NCBI GenBank assembly: GCA_016710275.1
Contig: JADJXS010000001.1
Location: 3,906,001 to 3,970,000, forward strand
DNA length: 64,000 nt
From: Phycisphaerales bacterium
GTDB taxonomy: Bacteria; Planctomycetota; Phycisphaerae; UBA1845; Fen-1342
Direction: 5' to 3'
Position 1 is the first letter of the stretch, and the number at the start of each line of letters is the position of its first letter. Of the stretch, positions 51,906-61,668 are shown piece after piece. A program made the position numbers and the translations under genes. The notes beneath the pieces were generated by a model. It made no database searches. It was not told the DNA's origin and worked only from the letters and a program-made list of their open reading frames with translations.

Positions 51906-54866
51906 TCAGCCTGCGAAGTCGCCGGTCGCCATCGTCGGGAAAGCCTCGTCCTCGGCCTCCTTCTGAATCACGATCATCGCCTTCATCAGGATCAGCAGCG
52001 TCTGCGTGTCCTTCACCGTCGTCGAGTTCGTGAAAGCCCGCTTGAGAACCGGGATCTTGCTGAGCACCGGAATCCCCGCCTCCACTTCGATCTCGCCGAC
52101 CTGCTTCAACCCGCCCATCAGCACCGTCCCGCCGTCGGGAATCGAAACCGTCGTGTTGATCGACGTCGTCTCCTGATCCAGCAGGCGAATGAACACGCCC
52201 GGCGAGTTACCCGACGCGCGCTGCACCTCGAAGTCCGTGAAGCGCGGCTCCTTGAGCTGCGCCGTCCGCACCGTCACCGTCACATACCGGCGATCGGCGC
52301 TGATCACGCCCTCCACGTCGAGCGACGTGCCGCTGAACGCGTTGGCCGCGATCGGCGTAAAGCCCACGACGCCTTCCGCAAGCTGCGGCCGGACGCTCGA
52401 AACATACTGCTGATTGCGGCCGACGCTGATGTTGGCCCGCTGGCCATTGAACATCATCAGCCGCGGCGCCTGCACCACGCTCGAACGCTGGTTCGCCGTC
52501 GTCGCGCGGATCAGGAAATCCACCTGCAGGTTGTCGAGGAACGAACCGGTGACGTTCAGCGCCGGGTTCAGACCCGCCCGCTCGCCAAAGCCGCCGGGCA
52601 CGCCCGTGTTCAGGTTGCGCGGGTTGGTCAGCGGCAGCGACCCGGACTGGATCGGCACCGGCGTGAAGTTATTGAAGTGCGGCGATACGCCGGTGGTCTG
52701 CGGCACGGAGGCCACGTTGCCGAAGGGCTGCAGGATGGCCTGCCCCGGCGTGAGCGGCACGCCCACCGGCGGAACCGCCGGCAGGAAGCCGGCGCTCGAC
52801 GAGCCGCGCGGAATCAGCAGCGGCGCACCGCTGTAAGGATCGAACAACGGAACCGGCACCCCGCCCGCCCCGCTCGTAAACGCGCGGTCAAAGTCCGCCG
52901 ACGCACTGTTGAGTACGAAGTCGATGTCCACCCCGATTTCCTCGAGGTAGTTGTTCGAAACGGTCAGGAAGCGCGTCTCAATCGCCACCTGCAGCGCCCG
53001 CGACTCGCGCAACTGCCGCAGCAGGTTCGACACCTGCTGGTGCGCATCCGACGTGTTGTAAACCACGATGTTGCCGTTCAGCTCACGGATCGACCCGTCG
53101 CCGGTGCCCGTCTCGCGCCACGAATCCGGAGCCACGACGCTGCGAACCACGTCCAGCAGCCGGGCGATCTCGCGCGGGTCGCCGATGCTGCTGTGCTCCA
53201 CGTTGTCGTCGGCGGGCATGCGGCCGTCGCCGTCGGCGAACAGGCTGTTTCGCGTGCTTGTGCCGCCGAAGAGCGACGCGTTGTTGACGATCGCCGTCTG
53301 ATCCACCTTCGGAGCGTTCACGAAGCGCGGGATGCTGATGATCAGGTCGCGCACGTCGTAGAGCAGGGCGAACTTCTCATTATCCAGCTTGTCGCGCGTC
53401 GCGATCCGCACCACGCCGTCCACGATGCGATACGCGATCGGCGCGTCCTGCGACACCTGGTCCACAATTTCCTTGAGCACCCGCCCCAGCGCGATTCGCG
53501 TGAACGACAGCGACACCGGCTTGTCGCGCAGCACGCCGACCGCCTCCAGGTCGGCCCAGTCCACCGAGATGTTGATCTGCCGGTCTTCCTTCAGCCGCCC
53601 GATCGCCAGCTCCAGCGGCGTGTCGGCGAAGGTGATTTCGGCCAATTCCTCGTTCAGCGCCCGGTTCAGCTCCGCATCTTCCTCGCTGCCCGACAGCCGC
53701 CCGACCCCCGCCCCGGCCCGCCGCGCCGTGATCTGCAGCCAGTTCTTGGGATAGAGCATGGTGTAGTCCCAGGCGATCTTGGCCTCCTGAGCCTTCACCA
53801 GCGCGTTGCGCGCCTCGCGACGCGCATCGGCGTCCAGCGATCGCTGCTCTCCCACCACCGACTCGAAGTCCTGGAACACCTCAAGCTGGTACTGGGCCTT
53901 CTCGTTGCCCGGGTCAATCACCAGGATCTCGCGCAGCACGTGAATCGCCTCGGCCATCCGCTGCTCGCGACGGAGCTGCGCCGCCTGGTTGAACAACTGA
54001 TCCAACTGCTCGCGCTTCTGGCGCTCGTAGATCTCCATCCGCACGCGCTGCCGCTCAGCCACCTCGGCCCGCTGCGTCTCCGCGTCCTGCCGGTCGGCGG
54101 CGCGCTTCGCGTCGTCCAGCTCGGCCTTCAGCGCCCCCAGCCGCACCCGGGCGGCCTCATATTTCGACACCGGCTCGGCATACGCCCGCGCCGATTCGAC
54201 CGTCTGCTCCGCATAGCCGTAATACTGATACGCATCGCTCCAGGCGCGGGCCGCCGAGGCCTCGCGAACCTTCAGCGTCATCTCCGCCAGCACCGCCTCC
54301 GCCCGCTGCCACAACAGCGAATCCCGCGCCTGCATCTCCGTCACGACGGTCAGCGGCTGCGGCTCCATCTTCGGCGGCGCTTCGGTCGCGCCGCTCGCCG
54401 GCGCCGGCTCAACCACAGCGACCGGGGCGACCGGCTCGGCGGGAGCGGCCGCGGCGGCCGCCAGCCGCCGCTTCTCGGCGATCTGCTCGATCGCGGCGGC
54501 GGCGTCATTGCGCATCTGCGTGCGGGCATAGGTATTGCGCGCGACGCCGACGTACAGCGCCTCGGCCTTGTCCAATTCGCCGGCGGTCATCGCCGCTTCG
54601 GCGTCGGCGTAGTCCTGCTCACTCTTCTTGGCCGCAGCGATCGCATCCGGCAGTTGCTTGAGCATCTGCTCGCGCTCGCTCTTCTCCGCGTCGTCGAGCT
54701 TGGCCGGGTCGATCTTGAGCAGCACCTCCTGCGCCGCGGCGTAGTCCTGCTGGTCGAACAGGTCTACCGCCTTCTTCATGTCGGCGTTCTGACCCAGGGC
54801 CGCCGTCGCGGCCGTCATCGCGAGGAGAATCGCGCACGTTCGGGTGAACCGTCCAACCATCGTCAT
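51906..54866 (-). CDS. Secretin (GspD/PilQ-type) outer-membrane protein
   Basis: The 986-residue protein has a signal peptide (CAILLAMTAATAALGQ), helical TPR-like repeats (residues 30-130) and an Ala/Pro linker. Long charged helices follow, probably coiled coil, around 190-360 (ELDDAKRAADRQDAETQRAE and later). Secretin N-domain-like segments come next (ITFADTPLELAIGRLKEDRQ, INGNIVVYN-like region LNGNIVVYNTSDAHQQ). The C-terminal secretin core has TVSIPDGGTVLMGGLKQ and GIPVLSKIPVLKRAFTNS. Secretins form the outer-membrane gate of type II secretion, type IV pili or competence. GGAGGT seven bases before ATG 54866 fixes the start. No other secretion gene is adjacent. Confidence 0.88.
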   Translation of the reverse strand: MTMVGRFTRTCAILLAMTAATAALGQNADMKKAVDLFDQQDYAAAQEVLLKIDPAKLDDAEKSEREQMLKQLPDAIAAAKKSEQDYADAEAAMTAGELDKAEALYVGVARNTYARTQMRNDAAAAIEQIAEKRRLAAAAAAPAEPVAPVAVVEPAPASGATEAPPKMEPQPLTVVTEMQARDSLLWQRAEAVLAEMTLKVREASAARAWSDAYQYYGYAEQTVESARAYAEPVSKYEAARVRLGALKAELDDAKRAADRQDAETQRAEVAERQRVRMEIYERQKREQLDQLFNQAAQLRREQRMAEAIHVLREILVIDPGNEKAQYQLEVFQDFESVVGEQRSLDADARREARNALVKAQEAKIAWDYTMLYPKNWLQITARRAGAGVGRLSGSEEDAELNRALNEELAEITFADTPLELAIGRLKEDRQINISVDWADLEAVGVLRDKPVSLSFTRIALGRVLKEIVDQVSQDAPIAYRIVDGVVRIATRDKLDNEKFALLYDVRDLIISIPRFVNAPKVDQTAIVNNASLFGGTSTRNSLFADGDGRMPADDNVEHSSIGDPREIARLLDVVRSVVAPDSWRETGTGDGSIRELNGNIVVYNTSDAHQQVSNLLRQLRESRALQVAIETRFLTVSNNYLEEIGVDIDFVLNSASADFDRAFTSGAGGVPVPLFDPYSGAPLLIPRGSSSAGFLPAVPPVGVPLTPGQAILQPFGNVASVPQTTGVSPHFNNFTPVPIQSGSLPLTNPRNLNTGVPGGFGERAGLNPALNVTGSFLDNLQVDFLIRATTANQRSSVVQAPRLMMFNGQRANISVGRNQQYVSSVRPQLAEGVVGFTPIAANAFSGTSLDVEGVISADRRYVTVTVRTAQLKEPRFTDFEVQRASGNSPGVFIRLLDQETTSINTTVSIPDGGTVLMGGLKQVGEIEVEAGIPVLSKIPVLKRAFTNSTTVKDTQTLLILMKAMIVIQKEAEDEAFPTMATGDFAG

Positions 54867-55108
54867 CGGGGATACCTCCGCAGGTTCGACGCAGCACACT
54901 CGCACTGCATCCGCCGGACGCGCGTCGCCCGGACGCGGCGTCGGCTGCTCGTCATCCCGCAGGGTCGGCTTCGACGGCGGGATGAGGGTTGAGGACTTCG
55001 AGGCTCGGGTTTGCTCTCCGTGCGGCCAGCCCGGACCGCCTGTTGCGGCGGGCAGTGTAGTCACCTCCGTCCGGCTCTGCAACGCCCATCCGGGCGGCGG
55101 ATTTCTGT

Positions 55109-55145
55109 CCGCCCCGACGACCGACTCCAGCCCGCCCCGACGACC
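55109..55145. repeat. Direct 14-bp repeat upstream of copA
   Basis: CCGCCCCGACGACC occurs at 55109-55122 and 55132-55145 (period 23 bp), in the 565-base gene-free stretch 54867-55431 between the divergent secretin and copA. It could be a pair of regulator sites, but GC-rich low complexity may also explain it. I see no gene in this stretch on either strand. Confidence 0.3.
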
Positions 55146-55431
55146 CCGCCGAAGCGATCGGCGGCACCGCGACCGCCGCGAACCAGCCGCCAATTCGGCA
55201 ATCGTCCGACCGAAAGCCGCGCCGATGGTCCGGCTGCGAATGCGAAAACGAAACAGCGGATCCTACTAAGCTGCGGTGACTCCTGCGGGCTGCGTTGCCC
55301 GGTGGGGAAAACACTCCGACGGCAGGCTTCGTGCAGACCGGGTCGGCGGTCCGCGGCGGGAAAAACCCTCTCGCACCCCCAGTGAGCGGGTTCCCCAAGT
55401 GTCCCGCCAACCCCGGGCTACAATCCCCCCC

Positions 55432-57714
55432 ATGCCCCCGTCCGACGCCGATTCCATCTCAATCCCCGTTCCCGGCATGCATTGCGCCGCCTGCACATCC
55501 GCCGTCGAGGCCGCCGTCCGCCGCGTGCCCGGCGTCACAAGCGTCACCGCCAGCCTCGCGACCGGCCGGGTGCTGGTCCAGACTCGCGGCGGCCCCCCGG
55601 ACCCGCAAGTGATCCGGGCCGCGATCCGCTCCGCCGGTTACGAAACCCCAAACGAAACGCCGCCCAACCCCGATGGTCCGTCAACCGCCGATCCGAACGC
55701 GCCGCACCGACGAGCGGAACTAGTGCGGCTGCTGATCGCCGTCGGGCTGGGCGCCCCGATCCTGTTCACGCACATATTGCCGGCCCACGGACAGCACCAA
55801 GGCGCCTGGCTGCCGCTCCAGGCCGGCCTCGCGACAGCCGTGCTGTGGGTCGCCGGCGGCGAGATGTTCCGCGGCGCCTGGCGCGCCGCGGCGGCCCTCC
55901 GCGCCAACATGGACACGCTGGTCGCCCTCGGCACCATCACCGCCTTCATCGCCGGAGTGGTCGGGGCCGCCACAGGCCGCCCGGAAATCATGCACTTCGA
56001 CGCGGCCGTGATGATCGTGCTGCTGGTCGCCCTCGGGAAGCACCTGGAGCAGCGCGCCCGCGGCCAGGCCGGCGCGTCCCTGCGACTCCTCGCCGCGCGC
56101 GTCCCGCAGACCGCGTGGATCATCGCGGCCGACGGCGCCTGCGAGCCGGGGCCGGTCGATCGGATCGTCCCCGGCATGCGCTTCCGCCTTCTCGCGGACC
56201 AACCCGTCCCGGTCGATGGCCGAATCACCAGCGGCGCCATCTCCATCGACGAATCCTCGTTGACCGGCGAAAGCCTGCCCGTGGAGCGCACCATCGGCCA
56301 GGCCGTCCGCAGCGGGACGCGCGTGCTCTCCGGAACGGCGGAGGCGGCCGCGCTGGCCACCGGCGCCGATTCCAGCGCCGCGCGCATCGCCCGACTGGCC
56401 GAAATGGCGCAGGCCTCGCGCACACCCTGGCAACGGCTCGCCGACCGCGTCGCCGCCGTGTTCGTGCCGCTGGTCCTGATGCTGGGCGTGGGCACCGCCC
56501 TGTTTCACCTGGCGCGCGGCGCGGGGGCGGATGCCGCTCTGGAGCGCACCGTGGCGGTGCTGGTCGTGGCCTGCCCGTGTGCGCTGGGGCTGGCGATTCC
56601 GACCGCCGTGCTGGTTACGGTCAGCGCTGCAGCGCGGCGCGGCATCCTGCTCCGCACCGCCGGCGCGCTCGAAGCGGCCGCTCGCGTCGGAACCGTGCTG
56701 ATCGACAAAACCGGAACGCTGACCCTCGGCCGGCCGCGGCTCACGCGAATCGAGCCGCTTTCCGGCCTCTCGCAGATGGAGCTGCTGCGGCTCGGCGCCA
56801 GCGCTGCGCGCTTCAGCGAGCATCCGCTTTCGCAGGCCGTCGCCCAGGCCGGGATCGAAGCCGGGCTGACACTGGAGACCCCGGCGCGGTTCGAAGCGCG
56901 CGCCGGGATGGGCGTGCTCGCGCAATTCGATTCGGCCGATCGCAGCGCCGGGCCGCTGCGCAGCTCGAATTCACCCCCCGACGAAAATCATCCCGCCGGG
57001 CTGACGCTGCTGCTGGGCAGCGCGCGCTGGCTCCGTGAACAGGGGGTGACCACGGCGGCCTGGGAGGGTCGCGCCGATGCGCTGACGGCCGACGGATCCG
57101 CCCTGATCTGGCTGGCCCGCGACGGTGCGCCATGCGGCCTGTTCGTGCTGCAGGACCCCCCGCACCCCGACGCCGCCGACGCGCTGCGCCGGCTGCGCGG
57201 ACTGGGTCTCCGCACGCACATCCTCTCCGGGGATCGGCGCGCGGCGGTGGCCGTGCTGGCCGAAGCGCTGCGGGTCGATGCCTTCGATGCCGAGCTTTCT
57301 CCCGAAGAAAAAGTGGCCGGCGTGCAGCAGGCGGGCCGCAGCGGCCGGCCGGTGGCGATGGTGGGCGACGGCATCAACGATGCCCCCGCGCTGGCGGTCG
57401 CGGACGTGGGAATCGCGATCGGAACGGGCGCCGACATCGCGCGCGAGGCCTCTGACATCTGCCTGGTGGGAGCATCGCCGCGCGGAATCGCCGAAGTGCT
57501 CGAACTGGCGCGGCGAAGCGTCCGCGTGATGCGGCAGAATCTCATCTGGGCCTTCGGCTACAACGCGCTGATGCTGCCGCTGGCATTCTTCGCCAGCGTG
57601 CCGCCGGCCGCGGCGGCCGCGGCAATGTCGATCAGCTCCCTGACGGTCGTACTCAACTCGCTGCGACTGGCGCGCCATCGCGAAGCGGGATCGGCCGACG
57701 GCCGTCGCCCATGA
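55432..57714 (+). CDS. copA: Copper(I)-exporting P1B-1-type ATPase
   Basis: CopA pumps Cu(I) out of the cytosol. The 760-residue protein has one N-terminal HMA domain with GMHCAACTS (CxxC at 18-21) and the actuator TGES. The membrane site is CPC (381-383), and the rest follows: DKTGTLTLGRP (Asp425), SEHPLS, and MVGDGINDAPALA. The last two helices carry the Cu(I)-specific residues in FGYNALMLPLAF and MSISSLTVVLNSLRL. Length and order are typical. The ATG at 55432 is placed before the HMA domain; no strong ribosome site is visible. The YkgJ cysteine-cluster gene follows on the same strand. Confidence 0.94.
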   Translation: MPPSDADSISIPVPGMHCAACTSAVEAAVRRVPGVTSVTASLATGRVLVQTRGGPPDPQVIRAAIRSAGYETPNETPPNPDGPSTADPNAPHRRAELVRLLIAVGLGAPILFTHILPAHGQHQGAWLPLQAGLATAVLWVAGGEMFRGAWRAAAALRANMDTLVALGTITAFIAGVVGAATGRPEIMHFDAAVMIVLLVALGKHLEQRARGQAGASLRLLAARVPQTAWIIAADGACEPGPVDRIVPGMRFRLLADQPVPVDGRITSGAISIDESSLTGESLPVERTIGQAVRSGTRVLSGTAEAAALATGADSSAARIARLAEMAQASRTPWQRLADRVAAVFVPLVLMLGVGTALFHLARGAGADAALERTVAVLVVACPCALGLAIPTAVLVTVSAAARRGILLRTAGALEAAARVGTVLIDKTGTLTLGRPRLTRIEPLSGLSQMELLRLGASAARFSEHPLSQAVAQAGIEAGLTLETPARFEARAGMGVLAQFDSADRSAGPLRSSNSPPDENHPAGLTLLLGSARWLREQGVTTAAWEGRADALTADGSALIWLARDGAPCGLFVLQDPPHPDAADALRRLRGLGLRTHILSGDRRAAVAVLAEALRVDAFDAELSPEEKVAGVQQAGRSGRPVAMVGDGINDAPALAVADVGIAIGTGADIAREASDICLVGASPRGIAEVLELARRSVRVMRQNLIWAFGYNALMLPLAFFASVPPAAAAAAMSISSLTVVLNSLRLARHREAGSADGRRP

Positions 57715-57823
57715 CCTCGGCCGCGAACCGGCGCACGATGCACCCGCGGCGCACCCACACACCTCCACCCGCGCTGGTACGATGCCCCCCGCTACTCGCG
57801 TTCAAGAAGAAAGGAATCCGGCG

Positions 57824-58267
57824 ATGCCCGCCTCCGCACCGTGGTACGCAGACGGCCTGCGATTCTCCTGCACCCAGTGCGGGCGCTGCTGCGGCGGACC
57901 TCCCGGCCACGTCTGGGTCAACGACGATGAAGTCGCCGCGATCGCTGCGCTGCTGAAAATGAACGTCGCCGAATTCGAAGCCCGCCACGTTCGACGCGCG
58001 GAAGGACGCCGCAGCCTGCTCGAGCTCCCCAACGGCGATTGCGAGTTCCTTCGAACCGACCCCGACGGCAAGAAACGCTGTTCCGTCTATTCCGCCCGCC
58101 CCGAGCAGTGCCGCACCTGGCCCTTCTGGCAGTCCAACCTCCGCACCCCGCGCGACTGGGAGCGCGCCGGCCGCACCTGCCCCGGCATCGACACCGGCAC
58201 TACCCACCCCCTGCCCGTGATCCGCGAATCCCTGCAGCGCAACCGCGACTCGAAACTGCCGCTGTAG
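57824..58267 (+). CDS. YkgJ-family cysteine-cluster protein
   Basis: The 147-residue protein has the UPF0153/YkgJ cysteine pattern. The first cluster is FSCTQCGRCCGGPPG (CxxCxxCC), and the rest are a Cys in DCEFL, then RCSVYSARPEQCRTWPFW. The family is thought to bind a metal or Fe-S cluster; the function is unknown. AAAGGA about nine bases before ATG 57824 favours this start over an upstream ATG at 57782. It lies 109 bases after copA on the same strand and may share its transcript. Confidence 0.88.
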   Translation: MPASAPWYADGLRFSCTQCGRCCGGPPGHVWVNDDEVAAIAALLKMNVAEFEARHVRRAEGRRSLLELPNGDCEFLRTDPDGKKRCSVYSARPEQCRTWPFWQSNLRTPRDWERAGRTCPGIDTGTTHPLPVIRESLQRNRDSKLPL

Positions 58268-58319
58268 CGCGGCGAACCATCCGCCTCCGCCCGCTCTGAC
58301 CGAAGTCCCCCGATCGCCC

Positions 58320-60542
58320 TCACTGCTTCGGCGGGCGCGGCCAATACACAATGTCGCCCTCATCCCCGCTGCGAACATGCGTCGCGCCGTCATCCGTCGC
58401 GTTATAGCCCAGCGAGTAGAGCGTGAACGACTGCCCCTCCGGCCGATAGGCGAAGCGCTCCCCCGTAAACGGATCGGACACAATTTCCCCGTTGCCGATC
58501 GCATCCAGCGAATCCGGATATCGCCCGTTCTGCTGCCGATAGGCGTGCAAATTTGCCACCACCAGCGTCGCCCGCCGCGACGCTTCACCCCGCGTGCGCC
58601 CCACATGCGCGCGCCCCAGCGACGGCGCCAACGTGCTCAGCAGCGGATTCGACGATTGCGCCTGTGCATCGGCCGCGTCCAGCAGCGGCCGGGCCGCGGC
58701 CGGCGGCGAGAGCATGGCCACCGACACCGCGTCGTAGAAGTCGTTCCCCTCGCGCACCATGTCGGAGAAGCGCAGCGACCCGTAGCGCGCCGCGTTCAAG
58801 ACCCCCGATACGACCGATTCCATCGGCCCGTTGGTCGCAGCGTCGGAAGAGCCCATGCTCAGAATCGCCGATAGCTGTCGCGGATTGGGGCGCGGGTCAC
58901 CCGTGGTCGGATCCCGGTCGAAGGATCGCTGCAGCACATCAAGATACATGGTCCGCTCGATCAGCACCGCCTCATCGGAGCTGCGCGTCGGCCGCAGCGA
59001 CTGCGTCAGCGAATCCGCCACCCTCCGGTAATCCACCGAACCATCCTGTTGCGCGAAGCTGTCCAGCAGCGCCTCGGTCGCCAGCGCCTGCATCGACGCG
59101 CCGACCAGGTTCTCAATCAGTGTCGGCCCGTTGCCGACGTGTGAACCCGCCGAACCGATCGCCCCCAGCGAGTTCACCGCGTCCTCGGTTCGGCCCTGCA
59201 GCGCTGCACGGCGCGCATCCACCGCCAGCGCGCGGGCCATCGACCGCTGCACGCCAAGATCGGGCAGCAGCACGTCCATGACCATCCCGCTCTCGCTGTG
59301 AAGCTGCCATCCCCGATGGTCGGCCGCAGCGCCCTGACGGAACAGATTCAATGCGACCTGGTTTCGATCCAGCCACGCGGCAACCTCGGGAGAACTGAGC
59401 GCGTTCGCATCTCCGCCGAGCGCGCGGTCCATCAACCCCTCGTCGCCCGTCCACGGCACAAACGCATCGCCGGCCTGCTGATAAAACGGCGCCCCGTCCA
59501 CGCCTTCCTGCGGCGACAACCCGTTGATCCAACCCAGGTAGTTCACAGGGTTACCCGGATCGGGGTCCGGAGCGCGCAACCGGCTCACCATTGCCGGGGA
59601 ATCCGCGTTCGGATCCTCGGTCGGTCCATCCGGCGCCGCCGCGACCGCGGCTTCAGCTTCGGTCGGCTTGTCCACGGCTCGGTCGGCCGCCAGCGCCTCG
59701 GGCGACAACTCTTCGGGGCCGCCGTCGGCGTCGTCATCGTCCTTGACCGCGACATCGCGATCAGAGCCGTCTGCCGCGACGCCCTCCGGCTTCTCGCCCA
59801 GTTCATCGAGTTTGGCGGCCAGGTCGTCGGAATTCAGCAGCCCCATCTCGACCAGCCGCTCCAGATCCGCCTGGGAGATTCCGCTGCGCTTCGCCAGTTC
59901 TTCGATCGACGGCGGATCGTTGACGGGTGCCTCCGCCGCTGCCGAATCCAGCAGCGCCGCGATCTCCGGCGGCACATCCGCCCGCGGGTCCGACACGCCG
60001 TCCCGAACCACGCAGAGCTTCCGCAGGTCGATGGCCACCTGCCGCCCCCACGGAAAATCGATGATGAAATGCGCGCTGTCGTCGTCGAAGCCGATCTCCG
60101 CCCCGCGCAGCCACGTCACCGACTGCCCCTTGGCGCGCACCTGCGACCAGTCCTCCCGCTGCAACAGATCCGTCAGAACAAAATGCCGCAGCAGCTTTCC
60201 GTCCGAGCCGTACACCACCAGCGCGTTGCGAGCGCCCCCGCGCCGATATTCGTCGAGCGTCACCACAAACCGGCCGTCGTCGCTGACTGCGCCGAAGACC
60301 GGCGCTACGTCATTGACCAGCTCGCGCCGCCAGATGCGCTTGCCGCGCTCCATCATCTCCGCCACGCACGGCTTGCGCTCGCCGCGGGCGCGACCCGCCT
60401 GTACACGAAGCTCGAAGCGCGTATTGAGCGAACGCACCTCGCGCAGCGGCTTGCGGTCGGAGCCGAGCGGCTGGGCCAGGACCGACGTGTTTCCGACGGC
60501 GATCAACAGGGGCAGTAATAGCGGCAGGCAGCGGTGCAGCAT
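58320..60542 (-). CDS. Exported planctomycete-type protein with pseudopilin-like C-terminal block
   Basis: The 740-residue protein has a signal peptide (CLPLLLPLLIAVGNTSVLAQ). Residues 30-200 form a beta-rich domain with RFELRVQAGRARGERKPCVA. An acidic, Asp/Glu/Ala-rich linker covers about 255-320. The helical part after 330 contains WINGLSPQEGVDGAPFYQQA, the layout seen in exported Planctomycetota proteins. The end (RYPDSLDAIGNGEIVSDPFT, then GERFAYRPEGQSFTLYSLGY and NATDDG) matches the C-terminal block of type II secretion system G-like proteins of that phylum. No N-terminal methylation site exists, so it is not a pilin. Start set by the signal peptide. Function unknown. Confidence 0.7.
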   Translation of the reverse strand: MLHRCLPLLLPLLIAVGNTSVLAQPLGSDRKPLREVRSLNTRFELRVQAGRARGERKPCVAEMMERGKRIWRRELVNDVAPVFGAVSDDGRFVVTLDEYRRGGARNALVVYGSDGKLLRHFVLTDLLQREDWSQVRAKGQSVTWLRGAEIGFDDDSAHFIIDFPWGRQVAIDLRKLCVVRDGVSDPRADVPPEIAALLDSAAAEAPVNDPPSIEELAKRSGISQADLERLVEMGLLNSDDLAAKLDELGEKPEGVAADGSDRDVAVKDDDDADGGPEELSPEALAADRAVDKPTEAEAAVAAAPDGPTEDPNADSPAMVSRLRAPDPDPGNPVNYLGWINGLSPQEGVDGAPFYQQAGDAFVPWTGDEGLMDRALGGDANALSSPEVAAWLDRNQVALNLFRQGAAADHRGWQLHSESGMVMDVLLPDLGVQRSMARALAVDARRAALQGRTEDAVNSLGAIGSAGSHVGNGPTLIENLVGASMQALATEALLDSFAQQDGSVDYRRVADSLTQSLRPTRSSDEAVLIERTMYLDVLQRSFDRDPTTGDPRPNPRQLSAILSMGSSDAATNGPMESVVSGVLNAARYGSLRFSDMVREGNDFYDAVSVAMLSPPAAARPLLDAADAQAQSSNPLLSTLAPSLGRAHVGRTRGEASRRATLVVANLHAYRQQNGRYPDSLDAIGNGEIVSDPFTGERFAYRPEGQSFTLYSLGYNATDDGATHVRSGDEGDIVYWPRPPKQ

Positions 60543-60901
60543 GCGTGAGACTCCGCGCGGCGCGTCCGATGATGTACCCCGAATCCCCCCGTCGGATGCA
60601 CAACGCGGACAGGGGGAATTCTCAAACCGCGGGGATTCTATCCGATTTTTCCGACCACGTTCCGCGAATTCGTGAGCCTCGCGCCGCGCGCCGTGAGTTG
60701 TTTTCGGGACGCCCCGGGGCCGATCCGATCCCCCTGGAATCGCCCGAAACGCGGTTCCTAGCATCGGCCGAATCGGTCGGAATGTCCGACAGGTCGGCGC
60801 GAACTGCTCTCGCGTAGCGGAATCTGTCGCATCCCGGCCGCCCCGTCCCGCGTGGGGTGGGCCGCCGCACATCAGCGGCACTGAGAGCGCTCGACAGGTG
60901 C

Positions 60902-60915
60902 CACTGCCGGCAGTG
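60902..60915. promoter_or_regulatory. 14-bp palindrome upstream of the PEP-CTERM gene
   Basis: CACTGCCGGCAGTG is a perfect palindrome 39 bases before the ATG at 60954, a good position for an operator. The gene-free stretch 60543-60953 holds no other clear signal; no -10/-35 pair stands out. Confidence 0.35.
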
Positions 60916-60953
60916 TCGGCCGTCTCTCCCTTCTGTTCGGATCGGAGGAGTCC

Positions 60954-61577
60954 ATGAAGAAACTGATGGCTTTGACTGTCGCGATGCTCAGCGGCTCCGC
61001 GGCTCTCGCGGCCGACTGGGCCGAAGTCGGCGAAGCAGGCGAGCTGCTTTCAACCGCGAACATCACCGTCGGCGTCGGTGCGCTGACCGGAATCACCGGC
61101 ACCCTCAATGCAGGGACCGAGGACCTGGTGGACATGTACTGCATCCGTATCCCCGACCCGTCCATCTTCGGTGCGACGACCGTCGGCGGTGCGTCCTTTG
61201 ACACGCAGTTGTTCCTGTTCGACGCCAATGGCCGCGGCGTGACCTTCAACGACGACGCCGCGAGCAGTGGTACGCTTCAGTCCACGATCACCGGCCAGTT
61301 TGTCCCCGCTCCGGGAATCTACTTCCTGGCGATCTCGCGCTTTGACCGCGACCCGGTGGATGCGAACGAGGCCGCCCTTTGGCTCGACACCCCGTTCAAC
61401 ACCGAACGCGCTCCGGATGGTCCCGGCGCGGCCAACCCGCTACTCGAGTGGTCCGGCGGCGGCGGATCGGCCGGCAGCTACCGCATCGAACTGCGAAACG
61501 CCGCGTTCCACGTGCCCGAGCCGGCGTCGCTTTCGCTGCTGGCCCTGGGCGCACTGGCGATGCGTCGTCGTCGCTAG
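60954..61577 (+). CDS. PEP-CTERM sorting-domain protein
   Basis: The 207-residue protein has a signal peptide (MKKLMALTVAMLSGSAALAA) and a beta-rich middle region resembling a peptidase pre-peptidase-like domain (DTQLFLFDANGRGVTFNDDA). It ends with a PEP-CTERM anchor: VPEPASLSLLALGALAMRRR plus one more Arg. The VPEP motif, hydrophobic helix and Arg cluster are the recognition signal of an exosortase (EpsH-type), which would be encoded elsewhere. A GGAGGAG ribosome site lies five bases before the ATG. Expected location is the outer envelope or extracellular matrix. Confidence 0.87.
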   Translation: MKKLMALTVAMLSGSAALAADWAEVGEAGELLSTANITVGVGALTGITGTLNAGTEDLVDMYCIRIPDPSIFGATTVGGASFDTQLFLFDANGRGVTFNDDAASSGTLQSTITGQFVPAPGIYFLAISRFDRDPVDANEAALWLDTPFNTERAPDGPGAANPLLEWSGGGGSAGSYRIELRNAAFHVPEPASLSLLALGALAMRRRR

Positions 61578-61635
61578 TCCCTTCGCGCCACCACCCGCGG
61601 TGACGCACTTCTGAGGATGATTCGAAAAACCGGCC

Positions 61636-61668
61636 GGGGTCGCGCATCAGTCAACGATGCGCGACCCC
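61636..61668 (+). terminator. Strong hairpin terminator after the PEP-CTERM gene
   Basis: GGGGTCGCGCAT and ATGCGCGACCCC form a perfect 12-bp stem with a 9-base loop, 58 bases after the stop. The downstream sequence GCTCCCGTTTCC gives only a weak T-run. The rest of the gap 61669-61925 holds a short inverted repeat (GGCGCA...TGCGCC, 61861-61882) and nothing else I can support. Confidence 0.6.

Noticed and set aside
51870..54992. Plus-strand frame of 1040 codons opposite the secretin
   Set aside because: His/Arg-rich shadow of a clear secretin gene.
54867..55431. Small genes in the gap between the secretin gene and copA
   Set aside because: Frames on both strands are Arg/Pro-rich, overlap each other, and lack ribosome sites and conserved patterns.
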